Shown here: positions 1 through 6,457 of the stretch, one piece after another | How positions within the stretch are numbered: position 1 is the stretch's first letter | Layout of the letters: every line of letters starts with the position of its first letter | Assembly (NCBI GenBank): GCA_902778985.1 | Contig: CACYZS010000015.1 | Span: 1-16,842, forward strand | DNA length: 16,842 bases | Source: an uncultured Ruminococcus sp. | GTDB lineage: Bacteria; Bacillota; Clostridia; Oscillospirales; CAG-272 | Direction of reading: 5' to 3' | The notes under the pieces: generated by a model | The model's input: only the letters and a program-made list of their open reading frames with translations | Told to the model about the DNA's origin: nothing | The model's database searches: none | Translations under genes and position numbers: made by a program

Positions 1-1
1 C

Positions 2-7
2 TATAAT
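2..7 (+). promoter_or_regulatory. -10 box of a promoter for the first gene
   Basis: A perfect TATAAT lies at 2-7, about 48 nt upstream of the first start codon. Transcription would begin near 13-14. The -35 box would lie outside the window, so only half of the promoter is visible. Confidence 0.5.
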
Positions 8-20
8 AAACCGAAAACGA

Positions 21-39
21 CGGACGGGATCGCCGTCCG
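21..39 (+). promoter_or_regulatory. 5' UTR hairpin before the thioesterase
   Basis: A perfect 7-bp stem (CGGACGG/CCGTCCG) with the 5-nt loop GATCG ends 4 nt before the Shine-Dalgarno GCGGAGG (44-50). No T-run follows, so it is not an intrinsic terminator. It could protect the mRNA 5' end or affect ribosome access, but its role is unknown. Confidence 0.4.
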
Positions 40-55
40 GCAAGCGGAGGAAACC

Positions 56-787
56 ATGGCTTATTCTATGCACGTATCGGTACCCGTTCACGACACCGAC
101 GCCCGGCACATCGCGCGTCCTTCTTCGGTCTGGCGTTGGCTGCAGGAAGCGGCGAACCGGCAGATGCGAGCCGAGGGACCCTCCTACGACGAGTTGATGG
201 AGCGGGGGCTCTCCTTTCTGCTCTCGCGTATGTGCGTGGACTTTATCCGCCCGATCGAGCAGTACGAGGAACTGACCGCCGAGACCTTCGCGCTTCCGTC
301 TCGCGGCTTCTCGTTCGAGCGCGGCTACCGGCTGATCGACGCGGCGGGGAAGACCGTTGCGGCGGGGCTCTCGATCTGGGCGCTCTACGATCTGAACGCC
401 GGGCGGCTGGCGCGCGTGGAGACGCTCGGTTCCGGATACAGCGGGGGCGACGCCCCCGAGGTGACCGCTCCGGTGCGTTTCACGATCCCCGAGACGGTCG
501 CGCTTGAAAAGGCGGGCGAACGCAAGGTCGCGTGGTCGGACGTCGACGTGAACCTGCACGTCAACAACACCGGCTACCCCAACATCCTCTGCGATTTTCT
601 TCCCGATCCCGGCGCGGGGCAACTGCTTTCGATGTCGCTCAACTACCGGAGCGAAGCCAAACTCGGCGAGACCGTGACGGTTTTGCGCGGGGAAGAGACG
701 ACGCCCGAGGGGCTTCGCCGCTATTGGTTCCGGACGCTTGCGGGCGAGAAGATCAACGTGGAAGCCGTGATGGATTTTCGTTTTTAA
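56..787 (+). CDS. Acyl-ACP thioesterase (FatA/FatB-like, double hotdog)
   Basis: This 243-residue protein matches bacterial acyl-ACP thioesterases, which hydrolyse acyl-ACP to free fatty acid and ACP in the cytoplasm. It has two hotdog halves (about 1-125 and 145-243). The second half carries the family signature DVNLHVNN, with Asp164, Asn166 and His168 at the positions of the plant FatB catalytic Asp-Asn-His. Glu200 in YRSE matches the downstream conserved acidic position. The ATG at 56 sits 5 nt after the Shine-Dalgarno GCGGAGG. The nucleotide kinase gene begins 20 nt after the stop, so the two are probably cotranscribed. No fatty-acid synthesis genes are visible nearby. Acyl chain preference cannot be told from the sequence. 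Confidence 0.88.
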   Translation: MAYSMHVSVPVHDTDARHIARPSSVWRWLQEAANRQMRAEGPSYDELMERGLSFLLSRMCVDFIRPIEQYEELTAETFALPSRGFSFERGYRLIDAAGKTVAAGLSIWALYDLNAGRLARVETLGSGYSGGDAPEVTAPVRFTIPETVALEKAGERKVAWSDVDVNLHVNNTGYPNILCDFLPDPGAGQLLSMSLNYRSEAKLGETVTVLRGEETTPEGLRRYWFRTLAGEKINVEAVMDFRF

Positions 788-806
788 TCGATAAAGCGAG
801 GATAAG

Positions 807-1322
807 ATGAAACTGACGATCGTGATCAACGGGAAGGGCGGAGTCGGGAAGGATACGCTTTGCCGCTTCGCCGCCGAACGCTACAAGACCGAGAACGTCT
901 CCTCGATCACCCCGATCAAGGAGATCGCCTCCCTCTGCGGCTGGCAGGGGGAGAAGACCGACCGCGCCCGCAAGTTCTTGTCCGATCTGAAGGCGCTGAC
1001 GGCGGAGTATAACGACTTTCCGACCAACTATCTTGCCGAGCGGTACCGCGCGTTTCTGTCCTCCGACGGCGAACTTCTGTTCGTCCATATCCGCGAGCCC
1101 GAGGAGATCAGGAAGTTCGTCAATGCGACCGGCGGGAACGCGAAAACGCTGCTGATCCGCGGCGGCGACCGTTTCGACCGCACGGCGTACGGCAACGCGT
1201 CCGACGACGGCGTGGAGGACTATCCCTACGATTTCGTGTTCGTCAACGACCGTCCGCTCGAAGAGACGCGCGAGGCGTTCCTTGCGTTCCTCGACGGGAT
1301 CGTCGGTCGGCGCGCCGATTGA
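807..1322 (+). CDS. P-loop nucleotide kinase-like protein
   Basis: The 171-residue protein opens with a Walker A motif, GKGGVGKD (residues 9-16). The Asp after the P-loop Lys is typical of the nucleoside monophosphate kinase and dephospho-CoA kinase superfamily. A conserved-looking IREPEEI stretch (about residues 96-102) follows the strand LLFVH and may hold the arginine that contacts the nucleotide. YPYDFVFVND near residues 140-150 resembles the final core strand of deoxynucleotide kinase-like ATPases. I infer a small-molecule, probably nucleotide, kinase; the substrate is not identifiable. The start follows GCGAGG with good spacing. It lies 20 nt downstream of the thioesterase and ends before a strong terminator. 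Confidence 0.65.
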   Translation: MKLTIVINGKGGVGKDTLCRFAAERYKTENVSSITPIKEIASLCGWQGEKTDRARKFLSDLKALTAEYNDFPTNYLAERYRAFLSSDGELLFVHIREPEEIRKFVNATGGNAKTLLIRGGDRFDRTAYGNASDDGVEDYPYDFVFVNDRPLEETREAFLAFLDGIVGRRAD

Positions 1323-1385
1323 CTTTCTGCCAACCGCCCCCACGAAGGATCCGGGAGCGTCGGCACACGGCATACGTATAAAGAA

Positions 1386-1420
1386 CGGGACGGGCAGTTT
1401 GCCCGTCCCGCCTTGTTTTT
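1386..1420 (+). terminator. Intrinsic terminator between convergent genes
   Basis: An 11-bp perfect stem (1386-1396 with 1400-1410) with a GTT loop is followed by a T-run at 1416-1420. It ends the thioesterase-kinase unit. gpr converges from the other side with its stop 13 nt away, so the stem may also slow minus-strand transcripts, though the T-tract on that side is weak. Confidence 0.85.
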
Positions 1421-1432
1421 CGCTTTCCCAAA

Positions 1433-2320
1433 TCAGTTTTCGGTCGGCAATCCGTAGAGCGTCGAGATCACCCCGGCAAGCAGCCGGGAGATCCGTTTGA
1501 CCGACAGATCGATATCCTTCGGCGTGACGAAAAACAGGTCGCGCGAGTCGGTCAGGGCGTCGGTCTCCTCCTCGGGGATCCCCGCGGCAAGAAGCCGGTC
1601 GGCGACCAGCGTCATCGCCTCGACTACGGTGGGCACGCCGATCGAGATCACCGGGACCCCGAGCGTTTCTCGGTCGATCGCCGCCCGCGGGTTGGCGATC
1701 CCCGAACCCGGACGGATCCCCGTGTCGGCGATCTGTACCGTCGTCATCAAGCGCTCGGAAGAGCGCGCGGCGAGCGCGTCGATCGCCAGAACGTAATCGG
1801 GACGAAGCGCGCGGCAGGCGCCTGCGACCGCCCAGACCGCCTCGATCCCCGTGTCGGCAAGCACGCCCGGAACGACCGTCGCGACGGCGTGACACCCGAG
1901 TGAACGAAAGAGTTCGGGATCCCGCTCCCGAAGGTGCGCGGTAGCCGTAAGGCGTCCGACGGTCTCCGGCCCCACGGCGTCCGAGACGATCGCCCGGTTC
2001 CCGAGCCCCGCGACGAGAACGCATTCGCCCCCGCCCGCGCGGCGGCGGGGAAGGACCGACCTGATCTCGCGAAGCAGGATCGCCGAAAGCGCGTCGCGCT
2101 CTGCGTCCGAGAGGCAATCGAGCGGCGGGTACGCCACGGTCAGATAGTGCCCGATCGGCCGCCCGATGGCGCGCGCCGAAACGGCGTCGCCGACCGTGAT
2201 GCGCGTTACGGTGAAACGCCCCTCGACCTCTTCCCGGTAGTCGGTGCCGGGCAGCGACAGGTCGGCTCTCCTTCGTTCGGTCGCAAGATCGGTGCGGGGA
2301 AAACGGTTGGCTTCGTCCAT
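1433..2320 (-). CDS. gpr: Germination protease GPR (spore protease, peptidase family A25)
   Basis: GPR degrades small acid-soluble spore proteins when spores germinate. The 295-residue protein starts with the pro-region hallmark RTDLATE (residues 9-15), where GPR zymogens are cleaved. It then carries GLGNRAIVSDAVGP (105-118), PGVLADTGIE and AIDALAAR (179-186). Asp114 and Asp181 are the likely equivalents of the two essential aspartates of family A25; their 67-residue spacing fits. It is shorter than the Bacillus enzymes (around 370 residues). The start follows AAAGGAG at 9 nt. A sigma-G promoter is expected in the forespore: a CATACTG -10-like element lies at 2351-2357 (minus) but lacks a convincing -35. 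No spo genes are adjacent, which is usual for a stand-alone gpr. Confidence 0.93.
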   Translation of the reverse strand: MDEANRFPRTDLATERRRADLSLPGTDYREEVEGRFTVTRITVGDAVSARAIGRPIGHYLTVAYPPLDCLSDAERDALSAILLREIRSVLPRRRAGGGECVLVAGLGNRAIVSDAVGPETVGRLTATAHLRERDPELFRSLGCHAVATVVPGVLADTGIEAVWAVAGACRALRPDYVLAIDALAARSSERLMTTVQIADTGIRPGSGIANPRAAIDRETLGVPVISIGVPTVVEAMTLVADRLLAAGIPEEETDALTDSRDLFFVTPKDIDLSVKRISRLLAGVISTLYGLPTEN

Positions 2321-2407
2321 TTCGGGGCTCCTTTCGGCGCTTTTTTCTTTCAGTATGCCCGCTTTTTCAATTCTTCACACGGAAAAAAGCGGATCGGCAG
2401 TATCATT

Positions 2408-2439
2408 TTGCACAAATCCGGCGCGCAATAATTGTGCAA
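2408..2439. promoter_or_regulatory. Inverted repeat in the gpr/solute-binding protein intergenic region
   Basis: A perfect 8-bp dyad, TTGCACAA-N16-TTGTGCAA, is centred near 2423, about 44 bp upstream of the -35 box of the solute-binding protein promoter and about 88 bp upstream of gpr. The half-site spacing suits a dimeric regulator bound over about two helical turns. No cognate regulator is identifiable. Confidence 0.4.
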
Positions 2440-2482
2440 GTCTACGAAGATTTGATTTTTCCCGCCATTCTTACCCGAACGA

Positions 2483-2511
2483 TTGAAAACCGTTTTGAAA
2501 AGTGATATAAT
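2483..2511 (+). promoter_or_regulatory. Sigma-A promoter for the solute-binding protein gene
   Basis: TTGAAA (2483-2488), a 17-nt spacer and TATAAT (2506-2511), with an extended TG at 2503-2504. The predicted start near 2518 almost coincides with an upstream in-frame ATG at 2521, which argues against that ATG as the translation start. Confidence 0.85.
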
Positions 2512-2559
2512 ATACTTGCTATGAAATGGGCAATCCCCGATACCAGAGGAGTTTTAATT

Positions 2560-4385
2560 ATGAAAAAGGTCATCAGTCTGCTTCTGCTCGTAGGACTGCT
2601 CGTCGGTTCGACGGTCGTTTTCACTTCCTGCGGGAAGTCGAAGGAACCCGTCGGCGGCGGCGCGCAGATCAGCGTCTATCTCTCCGGCGAGATCACCAAT
2701 CTTGATCCGCAGTCGAACCAGACCAACGACGCGGTCCTTTCGGTCATTCGTCTGATCTTCGAGCCGCTCTTTACGGTCGAACCCGACGGGGATCTGGTGC
2801 TTGCGGGGGCGAAGAAGTATAAGATCGACAAATCCGAGGGCAAAGTGACGATCGACCTGCGCGAGTCCTACTGGAACGACGGCTCGACGCTGGTTCGCGC
2901 TTCCGACTACGTCTACGCGTGGAAGAAACTGATCCGCTCGGATACGGACAACCCCGCCGCGACGCTGCTCTACGACGTGAAGAACGCCGTGAAGATCAAG
3001 CAGGGGCTTGAGCGGCTGGATAACCTCGGCGTCGTCGCGATCGATAACGACACGCTCGAGATCACCTTCGAAGAGGGCTTCACCGCCTACGACACCTTCC
3101 TTCGCAACCTGGCGAACGTCGCGCTCTCCCCGCTGAACGAGAAGGCGGTCAACAACCGCGAGTACTACTGGGGCAAGACCGCGAGCACCATTTCCTCGAA
3201 CGGTCCGTTCCGCGTGACCTCGCTCGACTTCGTCGAGGGATCCTTCCGGCTTGACCGGAACCGTTCCTATCACCGTCCGGCAGGTTCCAAATCAACGGTC
3301 GACGCGTACGTGATCCCGGCGGCGCTGAAGACGCTGTGGAAGATCGGCGCCAAACTGACCGACGAGGAATACCTTTCCCAAATGATCGACGGACTGATGG
3401 AGAAGACGATCTTCTACGTCGGCGAGATCCCGCAGAACCTGCGGGAAGAGAAGCGGAGTTCCGCCGTCATCACCGATACGCTTTCGACCTACTCCTACGT
3501 CTTCAACTGCGAGAACCCCCTGTTCACCGACCCCGCCGTGCGTAAGGAACTTTCCGACGTGATCGACAGGGAAGAGATCGCCCGCATCGCCGTTTACGGC
3601 AAGGCGGCGACCGGTCTGATCCCGAAGACGGTCAGCGAGGGAAGCAAGTACAACCGGTCACCGGCGGAAGATCCGGCGCGTTCACCCTGACCTACCGCGA
3701 AGGCACGATCAACAAACAGATCGCCGAGTACGTGAAGGGCAGATGGGAGACGCTCGGCTACACCGTAACGCTTGAGGAAGTCTCGCGCGAATTCGAGGCG
3801 CTTGATCCGAGTACGGGTGTTCCCGTCAGTCCGAATGCGGAAGAAAGAATGGTCACCTACGTGGATATCCTGCAGACCAAGTTCGCCGCTCGCGACTATG
3901 ACGTGATCGCGATCGACTACCAGATGTATTCGACCAACGCGCTCGCCGTCCTCTCGACCTTTACTTCCGAGATGAACGGCGGCGGCATGATCGCCGATCC
4001 GATCGTTCCGGGCAACCCGACGCTCGACGAACTGATCAATAACACGAGCGAACCGTCCTACACCCTGCGCGGCAACAGGATGAACTACGTCTCCGCCGCG
4101 TTCGACGAGAAGATGGCGGCTGCGTACGCCGAAAAGGATCTTGCCGCGCGGAACACTCTGCTCCACGAGGCGGAAGCGATCCTGCTTGCCGAGATGCCGG
4201 TGATCCCGCTGCTCTTCAACCAGCGCGCGTACCTCTCGAGTTCCGAGATCTCGGGGTTGTCGGTCGACCGTTACGGCTTCGTTTCCTTCACTTCCGTCAA
4301 ACAGAAACACTACGAGGACTATCTTGCCGCGACCCAGGCGCCTGCTCGCGAAGAAGAGACCACCGCGGGGGACGACGAGGACTGA
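2560..4385 (+). pseudogene. Frameshifted ABC peptide/solute-binding lipoprotein (SBP family 5, OppA-like)
   Basis: Family 5 lipoproteins capture oligopeptides or similar ligands outside the cell for an ABC importer. Translation begins at 2560, 8 nt after AGAGGAG, giving a lipoprotein signal (MKKVISLLLL..., lipobox FTSC, Cys24). The first frame runs to a stop at 3688-3690. The family sequence resumes in the +2 frame from about 3675 (FTLTYREGT) and continues to 4385 with a normal C-terminal lobe ending in an acidic Ala/Glu/Thr tail. Around the break the expected segment between ATGLIPKTVSEGSKYNR and the FTLTYR strand is almost absent, so a deletion of roughly 20-30 codons plus a shift is likely, perhaps at the short direct repeat ACCGGTCACCGG (3653-3664). 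It could be a pseudogene, two separate products or a sequence error. No ABC permease or ATPase gene is adjacent. Confidence 0.85.
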
Positions 4386-4485
4386 TCGGACGGCACGAAC
4401 GCCAAACGATCCCTGTGGGCGGGGATCGCCGTGACCTTCATAACGGTTTCGGCGCCCCGCCCCCCGATTTTCTCTAAAGAAGAAA

Positions 4486-4526
4486 AAGGAGCGCGTCTTC
4501 CTTCCGTTCAAGACGCGGGAACCGCT
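4486..4526 (+). promoter_or_regulatory. Shine-Dalgarno / hairpin / start arrangement of the DUF4364 gene
   Basis: The only strong Shine-Dalgarno, AAGGAG (4486-4491), lies 35 nt before the ATG at 4527, too far for direct use. A perfect 8-bp hairpin (4492-4499 with 4510-4517) fills the gap exactly. If folded, it leaves 9 nt between the Shine-Dalgarno side and the start codon, a normal spacing. The alternative is the weak GCGGGA at 4515-4520, which the same stem would partly mask. Confidence 0.5.
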
Positions 4527-5084
4527 ATGAAAAAGAAAAAAGAGAGGGAACTTTGGGATAAGACCGACGTCAAGATCTTTATCCTGTTCCTGCTTGACAA
4601 TCTGCAGTATCCCCTCGATATGGAAACGCTCAACCGTATCGTTCACGAGACCGGATACGTCGGCGGCTTCGACTTTGCGGAGTGCTTTTCCGAGTTGCTC
4701 GACGACGGGCACGTCATCGGGGACGAGGTCGACGGCGTCGCCTTCTACCAGGTCTCCTCGACCGGTCGGATGGTGGCGAAACAGTTACAGAGCGAACTGC
4801 TCGACGAGATTCGCGAGGAGAGCATGATCTGCGCGGCGCGGCTGCTGTCGCTCAAGGCGCGCGGGGCGACCCTGCACACCTCCTGCGAGAAGCGCGAGGA
4901 CGGGCAGTACCTTGTGAAACTCTCGATCACCGATCCCGCGGGCACGATCCTCGAGACGACCTGCGCCGTTCCGTCCGAGCGCATCGGCGAAAAGATCTGC
5001 CGCAACTTCGAGCGCAAACCCGAGAAGACCTATCGCGGTCTGCTTTCGGTTTTGACCGGGGAGATCGATTACCTCCTGCGCTGA
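4527..5084 (+). CDS. DUF4364 family protein (winged-helix, Clostridia)
   Basis: The 185-residue protein resembles the DUF4364 family found in Clostridia. A basic N-terminus (MKKKKEREL) leads into a predicted winged helix at about 13-85 (KIFILFLLDNLQYPLDMETL... and VAFYQVSSTGRMV, the wing and final helix). A linker helix (85-110) and a beta-rich C-terminal domain follow (TLHTSCEKREDGQYLVKLS). The fold suggests a DNA-binding regulator, but no ligand or target is known to me. The frame is open from 4431; I prefer the ATG at 4527 because the upstream extension is proline-rich and unlike the family. It lies 141 nt after the broken solute-binding gene without a clear terminator between them, so it could be a distal gene of that transcript. 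Confidence 0.8.
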   Translation: MKKKKERELWDKTDVKIFILFLLDNLQYPLDMETLNRIVHETGYVGGFDFAECFSELLDDGHVIGDEVDGVAFYQVSSTGRMVAKQLQSELLDEIREESMICAARLLSLKARGATLHTSCEKREDGQYLVKLSITDPAGTILETTCAVPSERIGEKICRNFERKPEKTYRGLLSVLTGEIDYLLR

Positions 5085-5166
5085 ACCCTCCCCCCGAGCG
5101 GTGGGGAATACGGCGCGCAAAAGAAGCGATTTTTTTAGATTTTTTCCGAAAAAACAATAAAAACTC

Positions 5167-5194
5167 TTGACAATTCCGTCAAAAATGATATAAT
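5167..5194 (+). promoter_or_regulatory. Strong sigma-A promoter for the sigma-factor gene
   Basis: A perfect TTGACA (5167-5172), a 16-nt spacer with extended TG (5186-5187) and a perfect TATAAT (5189-5194). A/T tracts at 5129-5160 just upstream could act as an UP element. Between 5085 and 5128 there is only a weak CCCC/GGGG hairpin, with its T-run too far away to be a confident terminator. Confidence 0.9.
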
Positions 5195-5218
5195 GTTAAT
5201 ATCTATCAAGGTGGGAAC

Positions 5219-5770
5219 ATGAATCAACGAGTCGATCCGGACGACCTGTCCGCGCTGCTGCGGGCGGTTCGCGAGGGGGAAAAAGGAGCTTTTGAAAAAC
5301 TCCTTGACCTCTACCGTCCTCTGCTCGTCTCGACCGTCGCTTCCTTCGGGGAGATGGGCGGCGTGATGATGCAGGAAGCGACCATCGCGCTCTACCGCGC
5401 GGCGCTCGCTTACCGGGGGGAACGCGGGACGACCTTCGGTCTGTTCGCCAAGATCTGCGTCACGAACGCCCTGACTTCCGCTCTTCGGCGGGAGAAACGG
5501 CGGGAAGGACCGCTTGACGAAGAGAGCGGGGAAGGACCGGGGACCGATCCGGAAGATCTGTTGATCTATGCCGAAACCGTCAAGGATTTCTATCGTCTCT
5601 CAACCGAATTGCTCTCTCCGTTTGAACTCAAAACCGTGATCCTACGCGCGGACGGGTATTCTAACCGGGAGATCGCCGACATCTTGAAAAAAAGCGAGAA
5701 GTCGGTGGCGAACGCGCTCGGTCGTGCCGTGAAAAAGATCCGCGAGCGGTATACGGGCTCCGCACTTTGA
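5219..5770 (+). CDS. SigH-like RNA polymerase sigma factor (sigma-70 family)
   Basis: The 183-residue protein has sigma region 2 at about 20-92 (AFEKLLDLYRPLLVSTV, then FGLFAKICVTNALTSALRR, the region 2.3-2.4 helix that melts and reads the -10). A short acidic linker (100-113) leads to region 4 (128-178) with the helix-turn-helix SNREIADILKKSEKSVANAL (148-167). The region 2 wording is closest to SigH and related stationary-phase or early-sporulation factors, but it is shorter than B. subtilis SigH (218 residues) and may be a paralogue rather than the orthologue. AAGGTGGG precedes the ATG. No anti-sigma gene follows, so control would be at transcription or protein turnover. A tRNA-like element begins 11 nt after the stop. 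Confidence 0.85.
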   Translation: MNQRVDPDDLSALLRAVREGEKGAFEKLLDLYRPLLVSTVASFGEMGGVMMQEATIALYRAALAYRGERGTTFGLFAKICVTNALTSALRREKRREGPLDEESGEGPGTDPEDLLIYAETVKDFYRLSTELLSPFELKTVILRADGYSNREIADILKKSEKSVANALGRAVKKIRERYTGSAL

Positions 5771-5780
5771 AAGATCCATA

Positions 5781-5844
5781 TGCCCAGGTAGCTTAAGGGA
5801 GAGCGTTGGTCACAAAGGCGTCGGTTAAAATCCGATCACGGGCA
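5781..5844 (+). ncRNA. tRNA-like element (degenerate or minimised tRNA)
   Basis: This 64-nt stretch can be drawn as a tRNA. Acceptor ends TGCCC (5781-5785) and GGGCA (5840-5844) pair. A D-arm GCTT/GAGC (5791-5794/5801-5804) encloses AAGGGA. A T-arm (5820-5824/5832-5836) has the loop TTAAAAT, close to the usual TTCAAAT. The middle is too short: a CGTTG/AGGCG arm (5804-5808/5816-5820) with one mismatch would present T-CAC-AA, as in a Val(CAC) anticodon loop, but leaves no variable loop, and the arms share bases. The inner acceptor pairs fail and no CCA is encoded. It is either a decayed tRNA or a tRNA-mimic RNA, located between the sigma-factor stop and the zinc-ribbon ribosome-binding site. 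Confidence 0.5.
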
Positions 5845-5877
5845 AAAACCTAATCAAAAAGCGAGGAAAGAAACAAC

Positions 5878-6153
5878 ATGTTCCAGGACAAGACTTTGAA
5901 GTGCAAGGAATGCGGTGCGGACTTCGTGTTCACGGCGGGTGAGCAGGAGTTCTACGCTCAGAAGGGCTTCCAGAACGAGCCCCAGAGATGCAAAGCATGC
6001 CGGGACGCCAGAAAGAACGCCGCGAAGGGCACGAGAGAGATGTTCGACGCGGTGTGTGCGGACTGTGGGAAGGCCTGCAAGGTCCCCTTCAATCCGACCG
6101 ACGGCAAGCCGGTGTACTGCAGCGAGTGCTTCGCAGCCAGAAGAGCCAACTGA
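5878..6153 (+). CDS. Small double zinc-ribbon protein (CxxC-x17-CxxC domain)
   Basis: The 91-residue protein contains four CxxC knuckles: Cys9/12 with Cys38/41 (a CxxC-x25-CxxC ribbon of the probable zinc-ribbon type, zf-trcl) and Cys60/63 with Cys81/84, an exact CxxC-x17-CxxC domain. All eight cysteines are present, so two zinc sites are expected. Aromatic and basic residues between the knuckles (EFYAQKGF, RCKACRDARK) suggest nucleic-acid or ribosome contact, but the function of this family is unknown to me. GAGGA lies about 12 nt before the ATG. It follows the tRNA-like element and ends at a strong terminator, so it forms the 3' end of the sigma-factor transcript unless it has an unseen promoter. 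Confidence 0.88.
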   Translation: MFQDKTLKCKECGADFVFTAGEQEFYAQKGFQNEPQRCKACRDARKNAAKGTREMFDAVCADCGKACKVPFNPTDGKPVYCSECFAARRAN

Positions 6154-6168
6154 TCGGCTCTCGGTCTT

Positions 6169-6205
6169 GAGAAAAGGGCAGGTTTAACCTGCCCTTTTCT
6201 CTTTT
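6169..6205 (+). terminator. Strong intrinsic terminator after the zinc-ribbon gene
   Basis: A perfect 15-bp stem (6169-6183 with 6187-6201) with loop TTA is followed by TTTT (6202-6205). It begins 16 nt after the stop codon. Confidence 0.93.
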
Positions 6206-6291
6206 CCTAAAAAAGGACGGAACGAAAAAGCGAAATGAAGGGTAGAAAAGCAGGTAATACGAACGGCCTGCCTTTGGGGATATGGAAACGG

Positions 6292-6319
6292 AAAGAAATC
6301 CGAAAGGGTTTCTTTTTTT
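6292..6319 (+). terminator. Second terminator hairpin (GAAA loop)
   Basis: AGAAATCC/GGGTTTCT (6294-6301 with 6306-6313) closed by a GAAA tetraloop is followed by T7 (6313-6319). The span between the first terminator and this one (6206-6291) holds no supported gene, only a small GCAGG/CCTGC hairpin (6250-6271). Confidence 0.7.
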
Positions 6320-6322
6320 CTT

Positions 6323-6351
6323 AGCCCCGGGTGTTTGGGGGCGCTTTTTTT
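6323..6351 (+). terminator. Third, bulged terminator hairpin
   Basis: AGCCCC pairs with GGGGCGCT through one bulged C and is followed by T7 (6345-6351), only 4 nt after the previous T-run. It makes a tandem terminator before the rlmB promoter. The interval 6352-6391 shows nothing else. Confidence 0.55.
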
Positions 6352-6391
6352 GCTCTGCGGAGAAGCCTCCCGAAAAAGTTTTCCCGAGGTC

Positions 6392-6420
6392 TATACAAAT
6401 AGTTAAAATCGTGATATAAT
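6392..6420 (+). promoter_or_regulatory. Sigma-A promoter for the rlmB operon
   Basis: TATACA (6392-6397, 4 of 6 to consensus), a 17-nt spacer and TATAAT (6415-6420) with an extended TG (6412-6413). Transcription should start near 6427, on top of an upstream ATG at 6428, which favours the later start at 6458 for rlmB. Confidence 0.85.
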
Positions 6421-6457
6421 AGTTATAATGAGAGAACTATCGTCAGGCGGTGACAGT

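Noticed and set aside
753..2117. Long minus-strand open frame (454 codons) spanning the kinase and part of gpr
   Set aside because: It overlaps two well-supported genes and runs through the terminator hairpin at 1386-1420. Its translation is low-complexity Arg/Gly.
2351..2357. Sigma-G promoter of gpr
   Set aside because: The minus-strand CATACTG resembles a sigma-G -10, but no matching -35 lies at 17-18 nt. It is biologically expected but not supported well enough to list.
3640..3700. Programmed ribosomal frameshift in the solute-binding protein gene
   Set aside because: There is no slippery heptamer, no internal Shine-Dalgarno at the right distance, and sequence expected in the family appears to be missing. 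A deletion or sequence error is simpler.
4407..4428. Terminator after the solute-binding protein gene
   Set aside because: CGATCCC/GGGATCG forms a 7-bp stem with an 8-nt loop but has no following T-run.
5781..5844. Functional valine tRNA (anticodon CAC)
   Set aside because: At 64 nt it is too short: the variable loop is missing, two inner acceptor pairs fail and the anticodon stem has a mismatch. It is kept only as a tRNA-like element.
6235..6324. Possible 29-residue small gene between the terminators
   Set aside because: Its ribosome-binding site is poorly spaced, and its 3' half is the terminator hairpin and T-run (6292-6319), so it would be cut off.
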